A stretch of 64,000 nt of DNA from Locusta migratoria. Its lineage: Eukaryota; Arthropoda; Insecta; Orthoptera; Acrididae. The translations under genes were made by a program, and so were the position numbers. Shown in pieces: positions 9,498 through 19,705 of this stretch. The stretch is taken from assembly GCA_026315105.1 (NCBI GenBank), contig CM048748.1, forward strand, positions 479,101,150 through 479,165,149, read 5' to 3'. The notes under the pieces are model-generated. The model was not told the DNA's origin. It was given only the letters and a program-made list of their open reading frames with translations, and did not search any database. Positions within the stretch are counted from its first letter, which is position 1, and each line of letters begins with the position of its first letter.

Positions 9498-12400
9498 CAC
9501 CTCAGACGTGTCAGGCTCAGATGTGGCCAGCACACCTCAGACGTGTCAGATGTGGCCGGCACACCTCAGACGTGTCAGGCTCAGATGTGGCCGGCACACC
9601 TCAGACGTGTCAGGCTCAGATGTGGCCAGCACACCTCAGACGTGTCAGGCTCAGATGTGGCCGGCACACCTCAGACGTGTCAGGCTCAGATGTGGCCGGC
9701 ACACCTCAGACGTGTCAGGCTCAGATGTGGCCGGCACACCTCAGACGTGTCAGGCTCAGATGTGGCCGGCACGCCTCAGACGTGTCAGGCTCAGATGTGG
9801 CCGGCACACCTCAGACGTGTCAGGCTCAGATGTGGCCGGCACACCTCAGACGTGTCAGGCTCAGATGTGGCCGGCACACCTCAGACGTGTCAGGCTCAGA
9901 TGTGGCCGGCACTCCTCAGACGTGTCAGGCTCAGATGTGGCCGGCACACCTCAGACGTGTCAGGCTCAGATGTGGCCGGCACGCCTCAGACGTGTCAGGC
10001 TCAGATGTGGCCGGCACGCCTCAGACGTGTCAGGCTCAGATGTGGCCGGCACGCCTCAGACGTGTCTGGCTCAGATGTGGCCGGCACGCCTCAGACGTGT
10101 CTGGCTCAGATGTGGCCGGCACGCCTCAGACGTGTCAGGCTCAGATGTGGCCGGCACGCCTCAGACGTGTCAGGCTCAGATGTGGCCGGCACGCCTCAGA
10201 CGTGTCAGGCTCAGATGTGGCCGGCACGCCTCAGACGTGTCAGGCTCAGATGTGGCCGGCACGCCTCAGACGTGTCAGGCTCAGATGTGGCCGGCACGCC
10301 TCAGACGTGTCAGGCTCAGATGTGGCCGGCACGCCTCAGACGTGTCAGGCTCAGATGTGGCCGGCACGCCTCAGACGTGTCAGGCTCAGATGTGGCCGGC
10401 ACGCCTCAGACGTGTCAGGCTCAGATGTGGCCGGCACACCTCAGACGTGTCAGGCTCAGATGTGGCCGGCACACCTCAGACGTGTCAGGCTCAGATGTGG
10501 CCGGCACACCTCAGACGTGTCAGGCTCAGATGTGGCCGGCACACCTCAGACGTGTCAGGCTCAGATGTGGCCGGCACACCTCAGACGTGTCAGGCTCAGA
10601 TGTGGCCGGCACACCTCAGACGTGTCAGGCTCAGATGTGGCCGGCACACCTCAGACGTGTCAGGCTCAGATGTGGCCGGCACACCTCAGACGTGTCAGGC
10701 TCAGATGTGGCCGGCACACCTCAGACGTGTCAGGCTCAGATGTGGCCGGCACACCTCAGACGTGTCAGGCTCAGATGTGGCCGGCACACCTGAGACGTGT
10801 CAGGCTCAGATGTGGCCGGCACACCTCAGATGTGTCAGGCTCAGATGTGGCCGGCACACCTCAGACGTGTCAGGCTCAGATGTGGCCGGCACGCCTCAGA
10901 CGTGTCAGGCTCAGATGTGGCCGGCACGCCTCAGACGTGTCTGGCTCAGATGTGGCCGGCACGCCTCAGACGTGTCAGGCTCAGATGTGGCCGGCACACC
11001 TCAGACGTGTCAGGCTCAGATGTGGCCGGCACGCCTCAGACGTGTCAGGCTCAGATGTGGCCGGCACGCCTCAGACGTGTCAGGCTCAGATGTGGCCGGC
11101 ACGCCTCAGACGTGTCAGGCTCAGATGTGGCCGGCACGCCTCAGACGTGTCAGGCTCAGATGTGGCCGGCACGCCTCAGACGTGTCAGGCTCAGATGTGG
11201 CCGGCACGCCTCAGACGTGTCAGGCTCAGATGTGGCCGGCACGCCTCAGACGTGTCAGGCTCAGATGTGGCCGGCACGCCTCAGACGTGTCAGGCTCAGA
11301 TGTGGCTGGCACACCTCAGACGTGTCAGGCTCAGATGTGGCCGGCACACCTCAGACGTGTCAGGCTCAGATGTGGCCGGCACGCCTCAGACGTGTCAGGC
11401 TCAGATGTGGCCGGCACGCCTCAGACGTGTCAGGCTCAGATGTGGCCGGCACGCCTCAGACGTGTCAGGCTCAGATGTGGCCGGCACGCCTCAGACGTGT
11501 CAGGCTCAGATGTGGCCGGCACGCCTCAGACGTGTCAGGCTCAGATGTGGCCGGCACGCCTCAGACGTGTCAGGCTCAGATGTGGCCGGCACACCTCAGA
11601 CGTGTCAGGCTCAGATGTGGCCGGCACACCTCAGACGTGTCCGGCACGCCTCAGACGTGTCAGGCTCAGATGTGGCCAGCACACCTCAGACGTGTCAGGC
11701 TCAGATGTGTCCGGCACACCTCAGACGTGTCAGGCTCAGATGTGGCCGGCACACCTCAGACGTGTCAGGCTCAGATGTGGCCGGCACACCTCAGACGTGT
11801 CAGGCTCAGATGTGGCCGGCACACCTCAGACGTGTCAGGCTCAGATGTGGCCGGCACACCTCAGACGTGTCAGGCTCAGATGTGGCCGGCACACCTCAGA
11901 CGTGTCAGGCTCAGATGTGGCCGGCACACCTCAGACGTGTCAGGCTCAGATGTGGCCGGCACACCTCAGACGTGTCAGGCTCAGATGTGGCCGGCACACC
12001 TCAGACGTGTCAGGCTCAGATGTGGCCGGCACACCTCAGACGTGTCAGGCTCAGATGTGGCCGGCACACCTCAGACGTGTCAGGCTCAGATGTGGCCGGC
12101 ACACCTCAGACGTGTCAGGCTCAGATGTGGCCGGCACCCCTGAGATGTGTCAGGCTCAGATGTGGCCGGCACACCTGAGATGTGTCAGGCTCAGATGTGG
12201 CCGGCACACCTCAGACGTGTCAGGCTCAGATGTGGCCGGCACGCCTCAGACGTGTCAGGCTCAGATGTGGCCGGCACGTCTCAGACGTGTCTGGCTCAGA
12301 TGTGGCCGGCACGCCTCAGACGTGTCTGGCTCAGATGTGGCCGGCACACCTCAGACGTGTCAGGCTCAGATGTGGCCGGCACACCTCAGACGTGTCAGGC

Positions 12401-13155
12401 TCAGATGTGGCCGGCACGCCTCAGACGTGTCAGGCTCAGATGTGGCCGGCACGCCTCAGACGTGTCAGGCTCAGATGTGGCCGGCACGCCTCAGACGTGT
12501 CAGGCTCAGATGTGGCCGGCACGCCTCAGACGTGTCAGGCTCAGATGTGGGCGGCACGCCTCAGACGTGTCAGGCTCAGATGTGGGCGGCACACCTCAGA
12601 CGTGTCAGGCTCAGATGTGGCCGGCACACCTCAGACGTGTCAGGCTCAGATGTGGCCGGCACGCCTCAGACGTGTCAGGCTCAGATGTGGCCGGCACGCC
12701 TCAGACGTGTCAGGCTCAGATGTGGCCGGCACGCCTCAGACGTGTCAGGCTCAGATGTGGCCGGCACACCTCAGACGTGTCAGGCTCAGATGTGGCCGGC
12801 ACACCTCAGACGTGTCAGGCTCAGATGTGGCCGGCACACCTCAGACGTGTCAGGCTCAGATGTGGCCGGCACGCCTCAGACGTGTCAGGCTCAGATGTGG
12901 CCGGCACGCCTCAGACGTGTCAGGCTCAGATGTGGCCGGCACGCCTCAGACGTGTCAGGCTCAGATGTGGCCGGCACGCCTCAGACGTGTCAGGCTCAGA
13001 TGTGGCCGGCACACCTCAGACGTGTCAGGCTCAGATGTGGCCGGCACACCTCAGACGTGTCAGGCTCAGATGTGGCCGGCACACCTCAGACGTGTCAGGC
13101 TCAGATGTGGCCGGCACGCCACAGACGTGTCAGGCTCAGATGTGGCCGGCACGCG
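9498..13155. repeat. 35-bp satellite/minisatellite array, about 104 units
   Basis: The unit is 'cctcagacgtgtcaggctca' followed by 'gatgtggccggcac' and a or g, 35 bp in total. It repeats head to tail for about 3.66 kb with very few changes. Variable sites are the last base (a or g, clustered in blocks), 'ctggc' for 'caggc', 'tgag' for 'tcag', and rare single changes. One unit near 9535-9563 lost 6 bp and one near 11630-11650 lost 15 bp. Because 35 is not a multiple of three and no unit phase contains a stop, all three plus-strand frames stay open and give ORFs of up to 1,236 codons with the same 35-residue repeat. I regard these ORFs as by-products. The minus strand has TGA stops in the unit. 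The GC-rich, CpG-containing unit differs strongly from both flanks. Confidence 0.97.
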
Positions 13156-13300
13156 GCTCGCAGCTGGTCACAGTGTTCCTCGGACCACTGGCCTTGTAAC
13201 AAAGCGTTATCCTGTTGAAAGGTGCCAGTGGCGTTGGGAAACGTCAGGGTCACGAACTGGAGTGCGTGGCCTGCTATCAGTGGAAAACACATCTTGTTTG
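13156..13300 (-). pseudogene. Tc1/mariner transposase fragment at the satellite's right edge
   Basis: The minus strand reads 'FPNATGTFQQDNALLQGQWS' followed by EEHCDQL. 'FQQDNA' is the strand and loop holding the second catalytic aspartate of Tc1-type transposases, and a W-x-EH-x2-QL pattern usually follows. Only about 45 residues are recognisable before the frame enters the satellite. Which Tc1 family it belongs to is unclear. Confidence 0.55.
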
Positions 13301-13589
13301 TAGGGTTGAGAATAAAAACCGTTACCAGTCACATTAAGTGAAGTTTCACAATAAGATACCGGTAGCATAAGAATGCATTCCGGCTAAATAATTATGATGA
13401 GTCACATCTTAAAGATTATTGTCATTCATTCACATCAATTACAGACAATTTGCATATCTACACACTGTCAACAAAGGCCCGAAAATGCACATTCTTGAAG
13501 AACTGGAGATTTATATCCATATGTGGAGCTCAGCACATCTCATTCTAAATGAACAAACGGACCTAGGAAACAAGCAATTTCAAACATAC
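13301..13589. other. AT-rich spacer, nothing recognised
   Basis: AT-rich sequence between two transposase fragments. No repeats or motifs were found. Confidence 0.4.
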
Positions 13590-13800
13590 TCATTGCTGTA
13601 TCGCTCCATCGCCTCGGTTTCGCCACTCCTCGAAAACACTCACCGCAGTTCTCGACCGACACTCGACTGTTCGCGTAGTTTCCCAAATGCTCCTGCCGAA
13701 CGTCCGGGCTGTCACAATCTGCCCTCGGCCAAACTCAGACAGGTCGCTCGCAAACCCTGTTCCATACAGGGACAACGTGAAACCACCCGGTGTACGGGTG
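13590..13800 (-). pseudogene. Tc1-like transposase N-terminal DNA-binding domain, fragment
   Basis: The minus-strand frame reads 'DLSEFGRGQIVTARTFGRSI' followed by WETTRTVECRSRTAVSVFEEW. 'DLSEFxRGxIVxAR...S.xE.A....SRTTVS' is the first helix-turn-helix of Tc1-type transposases that contacts the inverted ends. It differs clearly from family A. The catalytic core is not adjacent. A SINE insertion at 13812 cuts the 5' side. Confidence 0.65.
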
Positions 13801-13811
13801 ACTATCGCTTT

Positions 13812-14003
13812 CAAATGTTCAAATGTTTGTAAATCTATCTGAACAAACTGCTTGGTCATCTGTCCGTAGCTTACTAAAGTAAACTAACCTAAGGACAAAC
13901 ATACACACACACCCATGCCCCAGGGAAAACTCTAACCTCCGACGGCGAGCAACCGCGCGCTCCACAGCGAGGCGCCTTAGACCGCTCGGCTATTCCACCG
14001 CGG
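13812..14003 (-). repeat. Full-length tRNA-derived SINE with target-site duplication
   Basis: The minus-strand copy has its tail at 13812-13840 and head at 13930-14003. It is flanked by the 12-bp duplication 'gactatcgcttt' (13800-13811 and 14004-14015). The perfect duplication suggests a fairly recent insertion. Confidence 0.92.
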
Positions 14004-14015
14004 CGACTATCGCTT

Positions 14016-14590
14016 TGACGGGCTTACATCGATAGTGGGTAGGTGGTAATAACATTCTGGCTCATTAGTTTAGCTAAGCGGGTAAAGGAAAAAGGGTCAT
14101 TTATAGGACGTGATTCCGCCCGTCGGCTGTAATCAATGACAACACCGTGTTATCGTGTGTGACGTCATCGTTGCACTGTAGTTTTGAGTGCTTGCGTGCT
14201 TGTAGGTTGAGTGAGTAATTATGTGGTGGATGAGATAAAGACGATAGTTTGTTTACAAGCACAACATAGGTTACGATTATGTGTTTAAATAGTGTTCTGT
14301 AGCTTCACCCAGAAAGTGACGTACAAGTTAAGAGACAGGGGTCTTTTTTTCGCGAGTTTGTGCCGAATTCGCGAATTTTTGGGCTGAGACCTGTGATCGA
14401 TGGTACATTCTGTTGTTGTAATATGTGACTGACGAGGATAACCATAGATTATTTATTTTCTACAATAGGCTACAAAGTATTAACATCCCGTATACGGCTT
14501 TTCTCATATGTTGATGACGTCATGGGTCAAAGCAGACGGGTGAAATCGCGACGTAAATCAATGGTAATGAAGAATTAACGTACCCTAATC
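14016..14590. other. No gene; possible weak terminal inverted repeats
   Basis: A segment near 14110-14140 ('gacgtgattccgcccgtc') is imperfectly complementary to one near 14535-14560 ('gacgggtgaaatcgcgacgt'). This could mark the ends of a decayed DNA transposon of about 0.45 kb. The interior is AT-rich without an ORF. The match is short and may be chance. Confidence 0.3.
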
Positions 14591-14759
14591 TTCATTGAAC
14601 AGTTTTGTTACGAGAAAGAAAAGGAGTCAATCTGTCTATTTATGTTTCTTGTCAAGCAGAGTTTCAAAGTTGTTATTACAGACTTCTAAGGATTGTGGAG
14701 GCGATATCTCTCTAAGCAAAGTTCTGATAAGGAACCAACTTCTGGAAACGGAGTACTTG

Positions 14760-15225
14760 CTACTCCCTGTTGTTTTTTATTATGCCCTTTGTAAAGTTTG
14801 TGCGTTGTCCTGCTGAAAAATGGCATCTGGATTGCCGTGGAGACGTGGGGTCGCAGGACGGCAGTAATGCAGTGAGACGGGTGTCAGTGCCTCGGACAGG
14901 CGCCAGCTGGAGGTCTGCCCTGCAGTGGCAGTCGGATGAGCTGTCCACCTTTGGAGGACAGGGTAGCATTGCCCACCTCGTCGTCTTCTGCGGCCCTCCA
15001 TTAGTCACCCGCTGCACTGCCGATATACTCCTTCCCTCACGGGCAGCTGTTCCCGGAGGGGCACATCACATTCCCTTTGCCGATAACGCGCGCTCTTCCA
15101 CACTCTGTTGACGGCACGGTAAGTGCGTCCGTCTGCGAGGCATCACACTGGTCCAATACCTCTGGTTCATAGCGGCAACGAGAGCCGCAGGTACATGTTC
15201 TTGATTGGCGATGAGGCACCACGGT
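14760..15225 (-). pseudogene. Possible Tc1/mariner transposase remnant
   Basis: One minus-strand frame reads 'PRLHGNPDAIFQQDNAQTLQ' at about 14780-14845, carrying the 'FQQDNA' motif of the second catalytic strand. Other minus-strand frames up to 15222 are open but not clearly recognisable. The motif alone is short, so the call is tentative. A SINE head begins at 15237. Confidence 0.4.
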
Positions 15226-15236
15226 ATCCTTGTCGA

Positions 15237-15350
15237 AGCCGCGCGGTCTAAGGCATCGTGCTGCGGACTGCGCCGGCGTGCCCGCAGGAGGTTCCAGTCG
15301 GGTTGGGTTTCTATGTTGTCCTAACTGTACATCGGTCGTACGTCTCGGAA
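15237..15350 (+). repeat. tRNA-derived SINE, head and start of body
   Basis: The sequence 'gccgcgcggtctaaggcatc' starts a tRNA-like head, with 'ggaggttccagtc' as the B-box and 'tgttgtccta' where the body begins. The rest of the body and the tail are missing. Confidence 0.65.
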
Positions 15351-15505
15351 CTGGTGGCCACAGCGGTTTGTTCGACTAGGGTGACAGTTTTACAAACGTT
15401 TGATTGACTTCCATATCGATTTTTTTACTTTGTAGGTCGTAGAGACTGCACTGAATTGATCCTCTTTGAATAATTTATGGAAAAGAGACGCTGTTTTAAT
15501 CGACG

Positions 15506-16051
15506 TACCGGGTGATCTAAAAGTCAGTATAAATTTGAAAATTTTATAAAGCACGGAATAATGTAGATAAATAGGTAAAAATTGACACACATGCTTGGAA
15601 TGACATGGGGTTTTATTAGAACAAAAAAAAAAAAAAAAAGTATTGCTAGACGCGTGAAAGATCTCTTGCGCGCGTCATTTGGTGATGATCGTGTGTTCAG
15701 ACGCCACTGTCGTCATGCTTGGCCTCCCAGGTCCCCAGACCTCAGTCCGTGCCATTATTGGCTTTGGGGTTACCTGAAGTCGCAAGTGTATCATGATCGA
15801 CCGACATCTCTAGGGATGCTGAAAGACAACATCGGACGCCAATGCCTCACCATAACTCCGGACAAGCTTTACAGTGCTGTTCACAACATTACTTCTCGAC
15901 TACAGCTGTTGTTGAGGAATGATGGTGAAGACATTGAGAATTTCTTGTAAAGAGCATCATCTTTGCTTTGTCTTAATTTGTTATGCTAATTATCCTTGAT
16001 TTATTAGGTTTTCAAATTTACTGATCACTGTGATTTTTTGATCACCCGGTA
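15506..16051 (+). mobile_element. Mariner-like element with internal deletion (546 bp)
   Basis: The left end 'taccgggtgatctaaaagtc' and the right end 'gatcacccggta' are inverted to each other, with TA at both ends. The left 110 bp match the terminal region of the full-length copy at 34352-35864. The element then jumps through an A17 run (about 15623-15639) straight into the last third of the transposase. Such deletion derivatives can be mobilised in trans if an intact relative exists. Confidence 0.85.
15640..15950 (+). pseudogene. Mariner-like transposase, C-terminal third
   Basis: In frame with the ORF at 15582-15950, the sequence reads 'WPPRSPDLSPCHYWLWGYLK' and then a C-terminal helical tail ending in a stop after 'NFL'. 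'SPDLSPC' with an aromatic and 'LWGYLK' is the third catalytic region of this transposase group. The position where related proteins have aspartate after the cysteine reads histidine. The first two catalytic residues fall in the deleted part. Confidence 0.75.
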
Positions 16052-17750
16052 TATAAGACTAGAGGAAAACCTGGCTTTGCTAGTTATTTATTATGTACTC
16101 TTGTTGTCCATCTTCCCCTTCCTCTCCTCTTACTATCCAATCTCCCCCCATCATTCAACTTCTTGGCTCATTTCTTCCCCTCCCCTCCTCTTCCCGCCAG
16201 CTTGTACATTTCTCCCACCCCCCTCCTCGCTTTTATGAAAACATATCTATCTGACCGGTCATCAGGGAAATAAAGTCTTCTGCAAGGTACCATACCTTTG
16301 TAGACATGGACCTTTCTCTTGGTTGACAAGTGAAATGTCCAAAATTTCATCATAACTGGATTACAATTTTGGATTTTGTCAAAAATAAGTAAAGTCACCC
16401 ACATCATTCACAGAACGCAATTTTATGTAGACATTTACCTTGTTCTTGCTCTTAAGATCAAATCTGAAAAATTCCATCGAGATCGCTACAAAACTATAGA
16501 TCTGTATGCAACAGAAATACACGGAAACATTGGGAAACGTAGTTTGCTTGTCTCATATTTTCTTTTTTTGTGATACATTTACAAACATTTTATTTCATAG
16601 GAATCTTGTCCTGAGGATTACGAACGCAATAAAATAAAGGTCTCAAGTTATGGCGTGAACAAGGGAATATATCCATAGCGCTGTCTCTCTCCACCTCCCT
16701 CGCTCTCTGCCTCCGGTCCCTTCTCTCTGTTCACTCCCCCTCACCTCCTATGAACTTAAAAACTAAACACCTGCCAAACACGTCAAACATCGCCATGCCT
16801 CGTACCAAATCCAATGCACACAGTGATGTTCCTCTCTTTGTCAAGGCCACGTGCGCAAAATTTTATAGCAGTCATAAAATACGAATCTTATCTGAAATGG
16901 TGATGCCCTCCACCTTAAAATATCACCAACTTTTACCTTTTTCCATTTTCCACCTGTTCCTTCGTTTCCTCTAAAACACACCAGTATTGAAGCGAAAGGA
17001 ACAAAAACAAAACAAAAAAATCTTCAAATTGTTTAACTCATATCTCAGTTTTAGCGGGACTGGCGCGCAGCAATTGATTAGGTAATTTGAAATAAATTTT
17101 AGAATTAGGAAACGTTCTAAATTGGATAACTGATTATAATAATTTCGCGTGTCTCACTACCAGTGACCCGATGGAAGGCTACCGATTGGATGCCTCTTTG
17201 GCGCATAGCATGTCCCTAACAAACCGCAATTACCCAAACGGTAAAAGGGGGGCCTATAGTTCAGTGGTGAATACGGACGACGAATCCTTTCTGGAGATTC
17301 CTCACATCGTTGAGGCGCGAAAGCTGGGTTAAAACGAAAAAGTGGAAAAATTCGTCGTCTCCCGCGATTGCCGCTAGTCCATACTTGGCGTTAAAGAACA
17401 GCACGGTATCGGTAACTTACCCAACCTAGATAAATCATTTAATTTGCAATAACAATTTTATTGACATTCTTAATGGAAATAAAAGTATGTTATCTTTTAT
17501 GTCAGGCCAAATCACACACTCTATGTAACATTTTTATTGACAAGGAGGGAATCTGACGTATAGGTCACCAATTTCCATCGAAGTTGTCATTAATTGTCTA
17601 TATTGAATATAAAGAGAGTCTTGTTTCGGCTTTTTCCTAGACAATCGGTAGTTTTTTAAAAAGTCAAGGTGAAATTTGATGGTAGAAAATCTAGTTTTCA
17701 ATGCTATATGTGGAAAGATCGTGTAAAGATAAACATTTTTACTTATATAC
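16052..17750. other. No gene recognised; pyrimidine-rich tracts
   Basis: C/T-rich tracts occur at about 16110-16225 and 16682-16750. The remainder is AT-rich with short ORFs only. At 17250-17290 'tagttcagtggtgaatac' resembles a tRNA A-box but no B-box follows at the right distance. Confidence 0.45.
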
Positions 17751-18345
17751 AGGGTGTTTCACTAAGTGTGTTTGCCTCTGTAACTTATAAAATAATAGAT
17801 GACGGGAAATTTTAATGCGGTAGGTCAACACAAGAAATGTTACACTTTCTGCGGAGCTATGAACATAGTTTATTGTATCATTTTCCAAAGAGTTACTGCA
17901 CAAAGATATAATTTTTTAAATCGAACAATAGTTTTTTCTCGTGCATTGGATTCCCTGAAAACAGCTGCTTCCAAATTTTAACTACATTCCTATCACTGTT
18001 AGTTTGGGAGTTACAACCCTTCAAAGTTTAGGGGGCGGAGGCTACGACAGCGTAGCTGACTGGCTGGTGGTCATGAGACAGTGGGCCGTGCCCCAGGGGA
18101 TAGCCACTCGGCCAGTCAGATACGCTATAGCAGCCTCCGACCCCGAAACTTTGAAGGGTTGTAGCTCCCAAACTAACAGTGATAGGAATGTAGTTTAAAC
18201 TGATTTGGACGCAGCTGGTTTAAACGAATCCAATACACGATAGAAAAAACTATTGTTCCATTAAAAATTATATCTTTGTGGTATAACTCTTTAGAAAATG
18301 ATACAATAAACTATGTTCATAGCTCCGCTTACGATGAATAAACCA
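17751..18345. mobile_element. Foldback (long inverted repeat) element
   Basis: Two arms of about 215 bp, 17850-18064 and 18111-18329, are near-perfect inverted copies around a 46-bp loop. Matching words are 'gcggagctatgaacatagtt' on the left with its complement near 18310-18328, and 'caacccttcaaagtttaggg' with its complement near 18150. The left flank has 'acagggtgtttcac', a word common at the ends of insect DNA transposons. The interior has no transposase. RNA from either strand would form a long hairpin. Confidence 0.85.
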
Positions 18346-18700
18346 CAGGGCAGTCTATTCAATACTGTGGAGTGCATCGGACGTGCCCATGTTTCTCGTA
18401 TGGACTGGTTTGTGTCACTTGTGTCACCAAAGAAGTTATTCATATTAGATCGTGGACAAGTAAAAAGAAATACTGTTTATAGTAAACATGTGAATTAAAT
18501 GAGTTGATGAATGTTATATATCATTTGTATTTTGATTACTATCTTTCTTTGTTCGAGTACCGTACTTAAAATATGTATATTACGTAAGACAGTCATATTT
18601 CTTATATATTCTCTGATAAATATAACATGTTACTAGAGAAAAGGGATGGCGAGAGAGAGGGAAGAGATGGCAGAAGTACCAACTCAAGGCTTGACTAAAT
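18346..18700. other. AT-rich stretch, nothing recognised
   Basis: No repeats or convincing ORFs apart from a 61-codon ORF overlapping the foldback arm. Confidence 0.4.
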
Positions 18701-18959
18701 GAGGAGTAACTAATCAAAACGTATATTGACCACTTCCGCAAAAAATTGAGTTTTATGTGGTTTTCTGATGTATTTTATGTGCTCTACACGCTCCTGCATT
18801 CAGATTTAATCTATTTCTATATTTGAACACTGAAATAGTATGTTGAAAACGCATGATTAAAACCAGTCGTGTATTGTCCACATCACTGAATGAATCAGAA
18901 CGTATAATGTCCACCATTTAGGTTTTTATTTTCCTTTCCTCTCCTCCAATTTGGCAATA

Positions 18960-19220
18960 ATGGCGAGTTTAACACGTGTCAGGGATTACAATACTTCAAA
19001 GTATTATAGCCTACGGCATTGTGACCTTCTGGCATTGTTTGACACTACTTGAACCAAATCGTTATTGTTAACAGTGCACAGCGGCAGTATAGTGTTGTGG
19101 TTTGTGTGTAGTGCTCCCAATGGATGTAGAAAAGGAATGTGTGGTTGTTGGGAAGATGGTATAGATTGTGGGACAAGAAAAAAAAATGAAGAAGAAATCA
19201 AAACGACAAATGGAAACTGA
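18960..19220 (+). pseudogene. Decayed ORF with CXC-like cysteine cluster
   Basis: From an ATG at 18960 the frame is open for 30 codons, has one TGA at 19050-19052, and stays open for 55 more codons to 19218. The second part contains 'CSAPNGCRKGMCGCWEDGID' followed by C. This C-x4-C-x3-C-x-C-x6-C spacing is reminiscent of CXC-type zinc-binding clusters. An A60 run follows 36 bases later. It may be an old exon or retrocopy carried by the element. The protein is not identified and the cluster is short. Confidence 0.35.
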
Positions 19221-19252
19221 AATCAGGTAAATCTCCAGATTCGGCACACAGT

Positions 19253-19255
<3 letters not shown>

Positions 19256-19315
<60 letters not shown>
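19256..19315 (+). repeat. A60 homopolymer
   Basis: Sixty consecutive A. The length may be affected by sequencing. Confidence 0.95.
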
Positions 19316-19318
<3 letters not shown>

Positions 19319-19705
19319 TTCCTTGCAGCAGCTTTAATCCTGAACATATTAAGTTTTTATAAATGATAAAATTCATATTAAGTGGAAATCTCTAATATAA
19401 GTTAACATTTTCAGATATAAAAATTAATGTGAAACAAGGAAGGTGTGTTACTAAAACTGCATCAAAACGTGTAATGTCCTATATGACGTATCAAAACGTA
19501 TATTGCCCGAAATATAAATGAATTTTCTAATGTAACTAAAAAAAAGTGGATCTGTTTCAAGGTATATTCTAGTTCAATGCTCAAAACGGATATAACTGTG
19601 AAAACAGCTTACAATTTTATTGAGTAGTTTAGCAGATATAAGTTTTTCGCTTCTCCTGAAAAATTTGAATCAACGGACTTTATACGTTTTGATTAGTTGC
19701 TCCTC

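Larger units (their letters stand above)
18701..19705. mobile_element. 1.0-kb element with inverted ends and repeated internal motif
   Basis: The ends 'gaggagtaactaatcaaaac' plus 'gtata' (18701-18725) and their complement at 19681-19705 are inverted with one mismatch, and a short 'aaat' occurs on both outer sides. The word 'atcaaaacgtatattg' or close variants recurs inside: 18712-18728, about 18892-18910, 19461-19478, 19490-19506 and, weaker, near 18855 and 19580. Inside are also a decayed cysteine-rich ORF and a 60-base A run. I cannot assign it to a transposon superfamily. Confidence 0.7.

Noticed and set aside
9498..13155. CRISPR-like array
   Set aside because: There are no unique spacers. 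The whole 35-bp unit repeats head to tail, and the context is eukaryotic.
9416..13303. Seven overlapping plus-strand ORFs of 350-1,236 codons
   Set aside because: They are the three phases of a 35-bp satellite without stop codons. Same-repeat translation in every frame and near-perfect unit identity at all codon positions argue against protein selection.
13419..13832. 137-codon plus-strand ORF
   Set aside because: It is antisense to a recognisable Tc1 helix-turn-helix fragment and runs into a SINE.
17246..17330. tRNA gene suggested by 'tagttcagtggtgaatac'
   Set aside because: There is no B-box at the expected distance and no acceptor stem.
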